Positions 17,921-26,342 of a stretch of DNA of 64,000 bases are shown here, in pieces. The notes under the pieces were generated by a model, which saw nothing but the letters and a program-made list of their open reading frames with translations, made no database searches and was not told where the DNA came from. Position numbers and translations under genes: made by a program. Location: assembly GCF_040144835.1 (NCBI RefSeq), contig NZ_CP151632.1, positions 2,294,001 through 2,358,000 on the forward strand. Reading direction: 5' to 3'. Source of the stretch: Microbacterium sp. LWS13-1.2 (GTDB lineage: Bacteria > Actinomycetota > Actinomycetes > Actinomycetales > Microbacteriaceae). How positions within the stretch are numbered: position 1 is the first letter of the stretch; every line of letters starts with the position of its first letter.

Positions 17921-18760
17921 TCAGGCACCCGAACCCTCCCGGTCGCGGCGCGCCTCGGCCCGGGTGCGCGGGACGGCGACCGACGCGGCAGCGGGCGGCG
18001 CGGGCCGGGCTGCGGCATCCGCTCCCCCGCGGTCGCCGCCGTCGACACCGACCCGGACACCGTCGCCGGCGATCCGGCCGTCGTGCACCTCGATGACCCG
18101 GTCGGCGCGCGCGACGAGCAGGGGATCGTGCGTCGAGACGATCGCCGCGAGGCCCTGGCGGTGGGCGAGCTCACCGAGAAGGTCCATGATCGTCGCGGCG
18201 GTGCGCGAGTCGAGCTGCCCGGTCGGCTCATCGGCGATCAGCACGCGCGGGCGCGCCACGATCGCGCGCGCGATGCCGACGCGCTGCTGCTGGCCGCCCG
18301 ACAGCTCGGCCGGCCGCTGTTCGGCATGCGCGGCGAGCCCGACCATCGCGAGGGCGTCGGCGACGCGCTCGTCGCGTTCGGCGGGGTCGGTGCGGGCGAT
18401 CCGCAGGGGCAGCTCCACGTTCTCGCGGGCTGACAGCACCGGGATGAGCCCGAAGGACTGGAACACGAAACCCAGGGCATCCCGCCGCAGCGCGGCGAGC
18501 TCGTCCTCGGGCAGATCGGTGGTGTCGACGTCGCCGATCCACACCCGCCCCGTTGTCGGGCGGTCGAGCGCGCCGAGGAGGTTCAGCAGCGTCGTCTTGC
18601 CTGCCCCCGATGCACCGCGGACGGCGAGGAGCTCGCCGGCCTTGAGCTCGATGTCGATGCCGTCCACTGCGTGCACGTCGCCCGCCGCGGATGGGAACAC
18701 CCGCACGAGGCGCTCCCCCCGCAGTGCCACGCGGGCGTCGTGAGCCTGGTCGATGGTCAT
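17921..18760 (-). CDS. ABC transporter ATPase (LolD/MacB type), first of a pair
   Basis: A 279-residue ATPase with Walker A GASGAGKTT, Q-loop FVFQSFGLIPVL, signature LSGGQQQRVGIARAI, Walker B VLIADEPTGQLD and H-loop VSTHD. The SGGQQQRV and DEPTGQLD wording is that of the MacB/LolD/FtsE branch. The C-terminal ~45 residues are a low-complexity Ala/Arg/Gly tail. It is the last gene of a four-gene operon and overlaps the preceding ATPase gene by 4 bp. Confidence 0.9.
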   Translation of the reverse strand: MTIDQAHDARVALRGERLVRVFPSAAGDVHAVDGIDIELKAGELLAVRGASGAGKTTLLNLLGALDRPTTGRVWIGDVDTTDLPEDELAALRRDALGFVFQSFGLIPVLSARENVELPLRIARTDPAERDERVADALAMVGLAAHAEQRPAELSGGQQQRVGIARAIVARPRVLIADEPTGQLDSRTAATIMDLLGELAHRQGLAAIVSTHDPLLVARADRVIEVHDGRIAGDGVRVGVDGGDRGGADAAARPAPPAAASVAVPRTRAEARRDREGSGA

Positions 18761-19776
18761 CGCTCCTCCTCCGTCGGGCTGTCGGGCGTCGCCGGCGCAT
18801 CCGTCACGTCGCCGTCGTGCGAGGTCCCGCCGGCGACCACCGGCGCGGGATCGGCCGACGCCTCGCGGCGGTGCCCGGGCCACACCCCGACATGGTCCGG
18901 CTCGAGGGCGAGGCGCACCCGCTGGCGGAGGTCGAGCGTCGTGACGAAGTCGTCCGGCAGCTGGAGGCGGCCGACCTTGTCGAGGACGGCGTACTCCTCG
19001 GCGACGTCGTGTTCGGCGCCGTCCTCGTCGGTGCGGGTCGAGCGCAGCACCTCGGTCGCCGTGCGCCCGTCGCGGATCTGCACCGTCCGCGCGACGTGCT
19101 CCGACACGGCGGGGTCGTGCGTCACGATCAGCGTCGTGATCCCGATCTCGCGATTGACGACCCGCATCGCCTCGAGCACGTGGGCACTCGTCTCGTCGTC
19201 CAGCTCCCCCGTCGGCTCATCGGCCAGCAGCACGCGGGGCTCGTTGGCGATGCCCACAGCGATCGCGACGCGCTGCTGCTCGCCGCCCGACATCTCCGCC
19301 GGACGGCGGTCGGCGCAATGGGAGACCTCGAGCAGGTCGAGCAGCGCGCCCACCCGTTCGGCGCGGGCCGCACCCCTGACGGATCCCGTGATCGCGAGGA
19401 CCGCGGCGACGTTCTCCGCCGCGGTCAGGTAGGGCAGCAGGTTGCGCGAGGTCTGCTGCCAGACGAATCCGACGCACTCCCGCCGGAAGCGCACGCGCTC
19501 GCGCCGCGAGAGGGTCAAGAGGTCGCGGTCGGCGACCCGCGCGACCCCGGCCGTGGGGGTGTCGAGTCCCGAGAGGATCGACAGCAGGGTCGATTTGCCC
19601 GAGCCCGAGGCACCCACGACGGCCACGAGCTCGCCCCGCTCGACGACGAGGCTCAGCCCTTGGAGCGCCTGCACCTCGACGGCCTCGGTGGTGAAGATGC
19701 GCACGAGATCGGCGCACACGATGTCGGGCTCGACGGTGTGCGCCACCGCGGGCGCGTGGGTGACGGTGGTGGTCAT
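18757..19776 (-). CDS. ABC transporter ATPase (LolD/MacB type), second of a pair
   Basis: A 339-residue ATPase longer than its partner. It has Walker A GASGSGKST, Q-loop FVWQQTSRNLLPYL, signature MSGGEQQRVAIAVGI, Walker B VLLADEPTGELD and H-loop VTHDP. About 110 extra C-terminal residues end in an acidic/Pro-rich tail. Start and stop both overlap neighbours in ATGA. Two different ATPases with two different permeases in one transcript suggest a heteromeric complex. Confidence 0.9.
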   Translation of the reverse strand: MTTTVTHAPAVAHTVEPDIVCADLVRIFTTEAVEVQALQGLSLVVERGELVAVVGASGSGKSTLLSILSGLDTPTAGVARVADRDLLTLSRRERVRFRRECVGFVWQQTSRNLLPYLTAAENVAAVLAITGSVRGAARAERVGALLDLLEVSHCADRRPAEMSGGEQQRVAIAVGIANEPRVLLADEPTGELDDETSAHVLEAMRVVNREIGITTLIVTHDPAVSEHVARTVQIRDGRTATEVLRSTRTDEDGAEHDVAEEYAVLDKVGRLQLPDDFVTTLDLRQRVRLALEPDHVGVWPGHRREASADPAPVVAGGTSHDGDVTDAPATPDSPTEEER

Positions 19777-22544
19777 GTCTCCTCTACGGTACGCAGGACG
19801 GCGGCGACGCGGGCGCGTCGGGTGATGGCGAGTGCGGCGCCCGTGACGAGCAGTGTCACGACGGCGAATCCGCCGAGGGTCGACAGCAGAACGAGGGGGT
19901 CGACCGCGTACGACGGCGGGTCGATGCCCCGGGTGAACGGCCGCAGGTCGACCACGGATGCCAGCAGCACCGGCATCAGCATCCCGAGGATGCCGCCCAC
20001 GATCAGCGCGGCGATCCCCGCGGGCGCGAGCTCCCACGCCACGAGGCCGCGGGCCGCGCGCGGCGGCGCACCGAGCGTCTGCAGGAGGGCGAGGATCCGG
20101 CGTCGCGGGCGCGTCCCCAGCACGAGCGTCACCACCACCGCCACGGCGCTCAGCACCGCGCACACCAGCACGCCGGCGACGAGCGCACCGCGCAGCCCGG
20201 CGAAGGCCGGATCCGCGTACACCGCATCGAGGGCATCGGCGGATGTCGCGACGCGCACCCCTGCACCGAACGTCTCCTGCAGCTCTGCGGCGACCGCGGC
20301 GGGGTCGGCACCGGGTGCCACGCGGACGAGGAGCCGGACCGGGATGGGTGCGTCGTCCGAGATCTGCTCGGCGTACGCGACGTCGGCGAGCACCCACGAC
20401 GACGAGGAGGAGGTGAAAGGGACCGCCTCGCGGACGGCACCGGCGAACGCGGCGTCGGCCTTGACGATGTGCACCGGCAGCTCGGCCGCATCGATGCGGT
20501 CTGCCACCTCCTCGGAGAAGAGCAGCCGCGGCACGCCCGAGCCGTCACCGAGCGAGACGTCGGCGGGCACGATCCGCGGGAAGTCGCCCTGCACCTCGTC
20601 GAGTCGCTCCCGGTCGACGAGGTAGAGGGAGACGCGCGACAGTCGCTCTTCCACCTTCAGCTGGGCGGAGCGCAGCAGATCGACGCGCGCGACGGCCGCG
20701 ACGCCGTCCACCGCCTCGGCGGTCGCGACCGCCTCCGCGTCGAAGCGGCTCGCCGACAGCTGGATGTCCGCACCCGCCGTGGCTCGGGCGGCGTGCACCG
20801 CCCCCGTCTGCACCATCGAGAGCACGACCGCACTCGCGACGGCGAAGGACACACCGACGATGAGGGCGAGCACGGGCGCCACGCCGGTCGCGGGGTCGCG
20901 GAGCGCGCGGGCGGCGCCCAGGACACCGAGGAATCCGTCGCGGGATCGCTCCCGCGCGAGCACGGATCGCAGTGCCACCGGGTACAGCCGGAGCGTGAGG
21001 ACGCAGGCCACCAGCGCGAGCAGCAACGGCGCCGCCACGGCGAGCGGGTCCACCGTCGCGGTGGCGTCGGTGCCCCGCAGCACGAGCAGCGCGGTGGCGA
21101 GGACGGCGAGCGCCACGACCCCGGCCTCGACCACCGGGCGCCGGCGGGAGCGCCGGGCCGGCGCATCCGCCCGCTCGCGTCCGCGCGACAGCGTGGCGGT
21201 CGCGACGCCGACGGCGGCGGGCACGAGCGCGAGGATGGCCGGGACCAGCAGGAGAGCGGATGCCGGTGCCGGACCGGGAAGCGTGGCGACGGCGAGTGCG
21301 AGCCCGAGCGCCGCACCCGCGGCCGCCGGAACGAGCCCGGCGATGAGCCCCTCGAGACCGAGAACGCCGCGCAGCTGCCCGGGCGCAGCGCCACGCGCGG
21401 CGAGGAGGTCGAGCGAGGAGCGGCGATGCTCGTGCATCAGCCGGCAGGCGAGCACCAGCACGGCGAGCGCGACGCCGATCGGCCCGGCGACGAGCATGGC
21501 CAGCGCGGAGACCAGAGCCCGGTTCTGGGCGATGGTGGCTTCGAGGGTGGGGACGACTCCGGCCTGGAAGCTCATCGGCACTCCGGCGCCGCCGAACCCG
21601 GGAGCGCGGTGCGGTGTCGCGAGGAAGCCGCGGAGGTCGGCCAGCAACTGCGGTGCGGCGGCCGCGGTCACCTTCTCCGGCTCGAGCGGGTACCAGGCTT
21701 CGGTGATGGCGCCGGCGTTGAGGAGCGCGAAGTCGCCGAAGGTCTCGGGCGCCGCGAACGCGGCGGTCCGCACGTAGGGGACGCCGTCGGGGTCGAACGC
21801 GATCGACGGTTCGAGCACACCGACCTCTCGCGCCCAGTGGGGGTCGCTCGCGTCCACGGCCTCGAAGGTGCCGACGAGCGTGAGCGGCACGGGCAGCACC
21901 CACCCGGACTCATCGCCCGAGATGCGCGTCTCGCCGATCTTCCAGTCGACCTCGTCGGCGGACGCCGCCGACAGCACGATCTCGCTCGCCGGAAGGGGCT
22001 CGGCGCCGTCGACCGGTCGAAAATTCTCGTCCATGCGCGCATCGAGCGCGACGTTCCACTCCTGCTCGGTCACGGTCGCCTGGGGCAGCCTTCCCTCCGT
22101 CACCGTGATGCGCGAGGCGAAGCGAGGGTCGAAGTCAACGTTCGTCGCCGACGCGTAGCGTGCCGGCTCGCCAAGACGGACGTAGTAGTCGGCGTCGCCG
22201 TGCACGGCCCTGACCGAGGTGGGCGCCTGGGTGAGGATGTCGCGCAGACCCGAGTCCCACGTACCCCAGGTGTCGTGGTACTCCTCGGGAAGCGACCCGG
22301 TCGGTGCGGCTCCCGCCCCGGGGACCGGGATCGTGGCGATCGACGTGCTCAGGTCGCGCACGGGGCCGCTCAGGGACGATACGAGGTAACGCGTCGACGC
22401 GTCGAGCATCGACCCGACGGCGAGCGGGGCGAACACGGCGAGCCCTGCAAGCACCGCGACCACGGCGGCCACGGTCGCCGTGGCACCCAGCCCCGAGACC
22501 AGGTGCACGCGGAGCAGGCGCCGGGTCCGAAGTCCGCCGGTCAC
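19773..22544 (-). CDS. Large FtsX-like ABC permease with extracytoplasmic domain
   Basis: A 923-residue membrane protein starting at GTG (VTGGLRTRRLLRVH) in a GTGA overlap with the upstream permease. A first transmembrane helix (~residues 16-40) is followed by a ~290-residue extracytoplasmic domain, then a cluster of membrane helices (from SALAMLVAGPIGVALAVLVL), a second ectodomain with RLLFSEEVADRID, and C-terminal helices ending in a FtsX-like block. The layout is that of type VII (MacB/LolCE-like) permeases working mechanically on envelope substrates. No substrate is recognisable. Translation start is moderately certain. Confidence 0.82.
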   Translation of the reverse strand: MTGGLRTRRLLRVHLVSGLGATATVAAVVAVLAGLAVFAPLAVGSMLDASTRYLVSSLSGPVRDLSTSIATIPVPGAGAAPTGSLPEEYHDTWGTWDSGLRDILTQAPTSVRAVHGDADYYVRLGEPARYASATNVDFDPRFASRITVTEGRLPQATVTEQEWNVALDARMDENFRPVDGAEPLPASEIVLSAASADEVDWKIGETRISGDESGWVLPVPLTLVGTFEAVDASDPHWAREVGVLEPSIAFDPDGVPYVRTAAFAAPETFGDFALLNAGAITEAWYPLEPEKVTAAAAPQLLADLRGFLATPHRAPGFGGAGVPMSFQAGVVPTLEATIAQNRALVSALAMLVAGPIGVALAVLVLACRLMHEHRRSSLDLLAARGAAPGQLRGVLGLEGLIAGLVPAAAGAALGLALAVATLPGPAPASALLLVPAILALVPAAVGVATATLSRGRERADAPARRSRRRPVVEAGVVALAVLATALLVLRGTDATATVDPLAVAAPLLLALVACVLTLRLYPVALRSVLARERSRDGFLGVLGAARALRDPATGVAPVLALIVGVSFAVASAVVLSMVQTGAVHAARATAGADIQLSASRFDAEAVATAEAVDGVAAVARVDLLRSAQLKVEERLSRVSLYLVDRERLDEVQGDFPRIVPADVSLGDGSGVPRLLFSEEVADRIDAAELPVHIVKADAAFAGAVREAVPFTSSSSSWVLADVAYAEQISDDAPIPVRLLVRVAPGADPAAVAAELQETFGAGVRVATSADALDAVYADPAFAGLRGALVAGVLVCAVLSAVAVVVTLVLGTRPRRRILALLQTLGAPPRAARGLVAWELAPAGIAALIVGGILGMLMPVLLASVVDLRPFTRGIDPPSYAVDPLVLLSTLGGFAVVTLLVTGAALAITRRARVAAVLRTVEET

Positions 22545-25261
22545 GGGGCCGCCTCCTCGATGCGGGTGGACGAGCCCTGCCGCCGCACGGCGAGCCACGA
22601 CCCCAGGACTGCGACGGCGAGGGCGACGCCGACGACGGCGAGCGCGATCATGACCGGCCACGGCGAGAACGACAGCGTCGGCGGCAGCTGCACATCCGGG
22701 ACCGCGCGCTCCGCCATCCGCGGTACGAGGAGGGCGGCGAGGCTCGCACCGCCCGCTGCCCCGAGCACGACGCCGAGCACCACCACCACGACGACCTCGA
22801 TGCCGCGCATGCGCGCCTGCGCGGTGGGCGGGACCCCGAGAGCCCGCAGCACCAGCACCTCGCCGGCGCGCTGCGCCGTCAGGGCCGCCAGCAGCGCGAC
22901 CAGTGCGACACCGGCGAGCAGTGCGCCGCCGACGGCTGCGGCGTCCCACAGTGTCACGACCTCGCCGGCGACCGCGGAGGCGGGTGAGCCGACCGTCGCG
23001 ACGGGCGCGTCGAGCGCACCGCTCAGCGCCGCGGCGGCGGACTCGTCGCCCGCCGCCCAGACCTCGTTCGCCAGCGGGGGCGTGACGACCTCGGCGTCCG
23101 CCGAGCCGTCCGGCACCGAGGTCGCGGAAGCCGCGTCGATCGCCGCGTCGAGCGAGACCAGGACGCCTGCGCCGGCGCCTGCCCCGGGCAGCGCGGCGAC
23201 GATCGATGCGACGGTCGCCGCGATCGTGCGGCCGCCCCCGTCGATGCGCACGTCGACGTCGTCGCCCACTCCGAGGCCGAGCCCTTCGGCGAAGGCGTCC
23301 GTCACGACGGCCGGAATGCGCGGAGGCGTCTCACCGCCGGCCGTCCAGACCATCGCGGATCGCACCGCCGTACCGCCGGGCGCGGCGGAGTGAAGCCGGG
23401 TGTGCGGCACCGGTGTCACCAGCTCGCTCTCGTCGTCGCCGGTCGACAGCATCCGCATGCCGGTGACCAGCAGCTCGGCGCCCGGCCATCCGCGTCCCTG
23501 GCCGATCTCGAGGGCGACGATCCGCCACGGTGCCTCGCCCCCGGGCAGCTCCGCGGCCGCGGTGAGGGCGAAGGCGCCGTCGGCCTCGTCGACGCTCACA
23601 TCGAGCGGCACGGTCACCGGCACGCCGGCGTCGTCGTCCAGCCAGACCCGCACCTGCATCGCCTCCGCCGCCGCGGGCTCGGAGGTCGACACGCGCGCTT
23701 CGAAGCGCAGGCCGGTCGCGTCGTCGGGCATCTCGACGGCCAGCCGCGGCGCGGCGATCTCGGCGGCCAGCGTCACGGGATCCATCACGCCGGGCACCTC
23801 GAAGAGCACATCGGGCATGCTGTCCGGCGGCAGTGCGACCAGGGTCCCTGCGACACCGCCGGCGACCACAGCCGCACTCAGCGCAGGGGCGACGGCGGTC
23901 ACCCCCGAGGTGTCGCCCGCGGTCGCGACGGCCCCGGGAGGCACCGGATCGACGGCGGCTCGCAGCGCAGCCCCCGCAGTGACCTGCTGCGAGTCGGCCG
24001 ATGCGGCGCTCCACGTCGCACCGTAGGCGCCTGCCAGCACCGCCCCGGCGCTGACGATGGAGACGAGGGCGACCGCCACCGAGAACGACCTCAGCCGGCG
24101 CGCGACCTGGCGCGCGGGATAGGAGGGCGTCGCACCGGCACCCCGCGCCGCCGCCTGCGCGACCAGGGCTGACAGCGGCGCGAACAGGATGACCGCGAGG
24201 ACGGCGACGGCGGCGATGCCCACGGTGGGGGCGAGCACCGTGACGGCGACCGACCACGGATCGCGGGCGCCCGCCGCGATCTGCGACGCCTGCCAGACGA
24301 GCACGACGCCGACGAGCACGAGCAGCACGGCGACACCGGGCGATGCCGCGCGTGCGATCCGGCCGACGACCGAGTCCGCGCCGGCAGCGGTCTTCGCCCC
24401 CCGCAGCTGCGAGACGAGAAGCGTCGCTCCGAGAACGACCACCGCGACGACGACGAGCGGCCAGGTACGCGTCAGTGCGCCGATCCCGGCGGCACCCCAG
24501 GCCGTCGCGACGGCCGCGACGGCACCCGCGACCCCGGCCACGGTCCCCGCTGTCACGAGCACGGCCGCCTCGATGCCGGCGAGGGCGGTGTCCTGACCGG
24601 CCGACAGGCCGCGGGCGACGAGGACGCGAGTCTCGCGGCCACGCGCGGCACCGAGCAGGCGCGCCAGCTGCAGCACCGCGAACCACGCGAGCACCGCGAG
24701 GATGACGATCGGCACGGGGGTGATCGCGGCGGCGGCGATCGCCCCGACAGCGACACCGTCCATCGCGTCGGCGAGCCCACCCGAGACGACGATGCCGCCC
24801 TTGGCCGCGTCCGATTCGCGGATCGCCTCCGGCACCCGGGCCAGTCCGCGTGCGAGCCGCTCCACGCCGTCGGCGTTCAGCGCCGCCGGCGTCGGCGTGA
24901 GGCGCCACGCGACGCGCTCGAAGTCCGAGCCCGGCTCACCGACGCGCACCGTCTCGATCCGCACGTCGTCCGCGAGGAGGTCCGCGATCACCGCGCGCCC
25001 GGCGTCGTCCTGGGCGGCGGCGTCCGTCGCCGGTCGCGTGTGAACCTGCAGCCAGCCCTCGGGCGTCCCGGGGTCGGGGATCGCGGCGCGGATCGACGCA
25101 GCGGATGCCATGGCGGCCGCGGCCGGCAGCGCGCACAGCAGGCCGATCGCCACGGCGATCGCGGCGGCGATGCTCGCGGCCAGCCCCACCCGGGAGCGCA
25201 GCCGCGCCCGCACCAGGCGTCCCGCAGAAACCGCGGGGCGGCGGAGGGGAGTCGTCGTCAT
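22541..25261 (-). CDS. Large FtsX-like ABC permease, first gene of the operon
   Basis: A 906-residue permease paralogous in plan to its downstream neighbour: one N-terminal membrane helix (LAASIAAAIAVAIGLLCALP), a periplasm-equivalent domain, two groups of transmembrane helices and a second ectodomain beginning VTLAAEIAAPRLAVEMP. The C-terminal block contains LVLRALGVPPTAQARMRG, the FtsX cytosolic coupling region. With the adjoining ATPases it should form an exporter or an envelope-remodelling machine. No lipoprotein partner or regulator is encoded beside it. Confidence 0.82.
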   Translation of the reverse strand: MTTTPLRRPAVSAGRLVRARLRSRVGLAASIAAAIAVAIGLLCALPAAAAMASAASIRAAIPDPGTPEGWLQVHTRPATDAAAQDDAGRAVIADLLADDVRIETVRVGEPGSDFERVAWRLTPTPAALNADGVERLARGLARVPEAIRESDAAKGGIVVSGGLADAMDGVAVGAIAAAAITPVPIVILAVLAWFAVLQLARLLGAARGRETRVLVARGLSAGQDTALAGIEAAVLVTAGTVAGVAGAVAAVATAWGAAGIGALTRTWPLVVVAVVVLGATLLVSQLRGAKTAAGADSVVGRIARAASPGVAVLLVLVGVVLVWQASQIAAGARDPWSVAVTVLAPTVGIAAVAVLAVILFAPLSALVAQAAARGAGATPSYPARQVARRLRSFSVAVALVSIVSAGAVLAGAYGATWSAASADSQQVTAGAALRAAVDPVPPGAVATAGDTSGVTAVAPALSAAVVAGGVAGTLVALPPDSMPDVLFEVPGVMDPVTLAAEIAAPRLAVEMPDDATGLRFEARVSTSEPAAAEAMQVRVWLDDDAGVPVTVPLDVSVDEADGAFALTAAAELPGGEAPWRIVALEIGQGRGWPGAELLVTGMRMLSTGDDESELVTPVPHTRLHSAAPGGTAVRSAMVWTAGGETPPRIPAVVTDAFAEGLGLGVGDDVDVRIDGGGRTIAATVASIVAALPGAGAGAGVLVSLDAAIDAASATSVPDGSADAEVVTPPLANEVWAAGDESAAAALSGALDAPVATVGSPASAVAGEVVTLWDAAAVGGALLAGVALVALLAALTAQRAGEVLVLRALGVPPTAQARMRGIEVVVVVVLGVVLGAAGGASLAALLVPRMAERAVPDVQLPPTLSFSPWPVMIALAVVGVALAVAVLGSWLAVRRQGSSTRIEEAAP

Positions 25262-25381
25262 TCGCGTTCCGGGGAGGGCGGCCGCCCGTTGGCGGCCCGG
25301 CGGCGGTTAGGGTCCCATCCTGCCCGATCGCGGCCGCTCCGACGCCCCGCGCGGCGGGACCGTGAGGAAAGCGTGAGGAGT

Positions 25382-25411
25382 ATTCACAAATTTGTGAATT
25401 ACGCGTAGCAT
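25382..25411 (+). promoter_or_regulatory. Palindromic operator laid over a promoter for a leaderless exporter operon
   Basis: An 18-bp perfect palindrome with core TTCACAAATTTGTGAA (25383-25398) overlaps a -35-like TTCACA (25383-25388). A -10-like TAGCAT (25406-25411) follows at 17 bp. The ATG of the ABC ATPase begins at 25419, 8 nt after the -10, so transcription probably starts at the ATG with no leader; no Shine-Dalgarno is visible. The MarR-like protein encoded as third gene is the likely repressor. Confidence 0.65.
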
Positions 25412-25418
25412 CAGCGCC

Positions 25419-26342
25419 ATGTCCACGATCATCCGCACCAGCGGCCTCACCAAGCACTACGGCCGCGTCCACGCCCTCGACGGGCTCGACCTCACCGTCG
25501 ACGAGGGTCAGATCCACGGATTCCTCGGACCCAACGGCGCCGGCAAGTCCACCACGATCCGCGTTCTCCTCGGGCTCGCGCGCAAGACCAGCGGCGAGGC
25601 ATCCGTCTTCGGTCAGGATCCGTGGCGCGACGCCGTCGCTCTGCACCGTCGCATCGCGTACGTGCCGGGGGATGTCAGCGTCTGGCCCAACCTGTCGGGC
25701 GGCGAGGCGATCGACCTGATGGCACGCCTGCGCGGGGCCTCGCGGCACGACCCGGCATTCGTGGCGCAGAAGGAGCGCCTCGCCGAGGCGTTCCAGTTCG
25801 ACCCACGCAAGAAGGGCCGCGCGTACTCGAAGGGCAACCGGCAGAAGGTCGCGCTCATCGCCGCCTTCGCGGTGCCCGCCGACCTGTACATCCTCGACGA
25901 GCCGACCAGCGGCCTGGACCCGCTCATGGAGGTGATGTTCCGCCACGAGATCGCACGGGTCCGGGCGGCGGGCGCCACCGTGCTGCTGTCGAGCCACATC
26001 CTGTCGGAGGTCGAGCAGCTCTGCGACCGCGTGTCGATCATCCGCTCCGGCCGCATCGTCGAGGCGGGCACGCTCGCCGAGCTGCGCCACCTCACCCGCA
26101 CCGAGGTCTCGTTCCAGGGCACGGATGCCGCGGCCATCGCCGGCATCCCCGGTGCCCACGACGTCGTCGTCGAGGAGGGCCGCATCAAGTTCACCGTCGA
26201 CAGCGACGCCGTGACATCCACCCTCCCCGCCCTGGCCGCACGTCAAGCCGCCGGCTTGCGCATCGCGCCGGCATCGCTCGAGGAGCTCTTCCTGCGCCAC
26301 TACGGCGACGAACTGGCCGAGATGGACGGAAACGGGCGATGA
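25419..26342 (+). CDS. ABC exporter ATPase (antibiotic/daunorubicin type)
   Basis: A 307-residue ATPase with Walker A GPNGAGKST, signature YSKGNRQKVALIAAF, Walker B LYILDEPTSGLDPLMEV and H-loop SSHILSEVEQLCD. The YSKGNRQKV form of the signature and ~80-residue C-terminal regulatory domain are those of DrrA-like antibiotic exporters. It is the first gene of a three-gene operon, the stop overlapping the permease start (ATGA). Confidence 0.92.
   Translation: MSTIIRTSGLTKHYGRVHALDGLDLTVDEGQIHGFLGPNGAGKSTTIRVLLGLARKTSGEASVFGQDPWRDAVALHRRIAYVPGDVSVWPNLSGGEAIDLMARLRGASRHDPAFVAQKERLAEAFQFDPRKKGRAYSKGNRQKVALIAAFAVPADLYILDEPTSGLDPLMEVMFRHEIARVRAAGATVLLSSHILSEVEQLCDRVSIIRSGRIVEAGTLAELRHLTRTEVSFQGTDAAAIAGIPGAHDVVVEEGRIKFTVDSDAVTSTLPALAARQAAGLRIAPASLEELFLRHYGDELAEMDGNGR

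Noticed and set aside
18691..20625. Plus-strand frame opposite the two MacB-type ATPase genes
   Set aside because: Low-complexity antisense sequence; the minus-strand frames contain complete ABC motifs.
20469..23393. Very long open frame on the plus strand opposite the FtsX-like permease
   Set aside because: It mirrors the minus-strand permease codons, is Arg/Gly/His-rich, and matches no family; the minus-strand protein has clear membrane topology.
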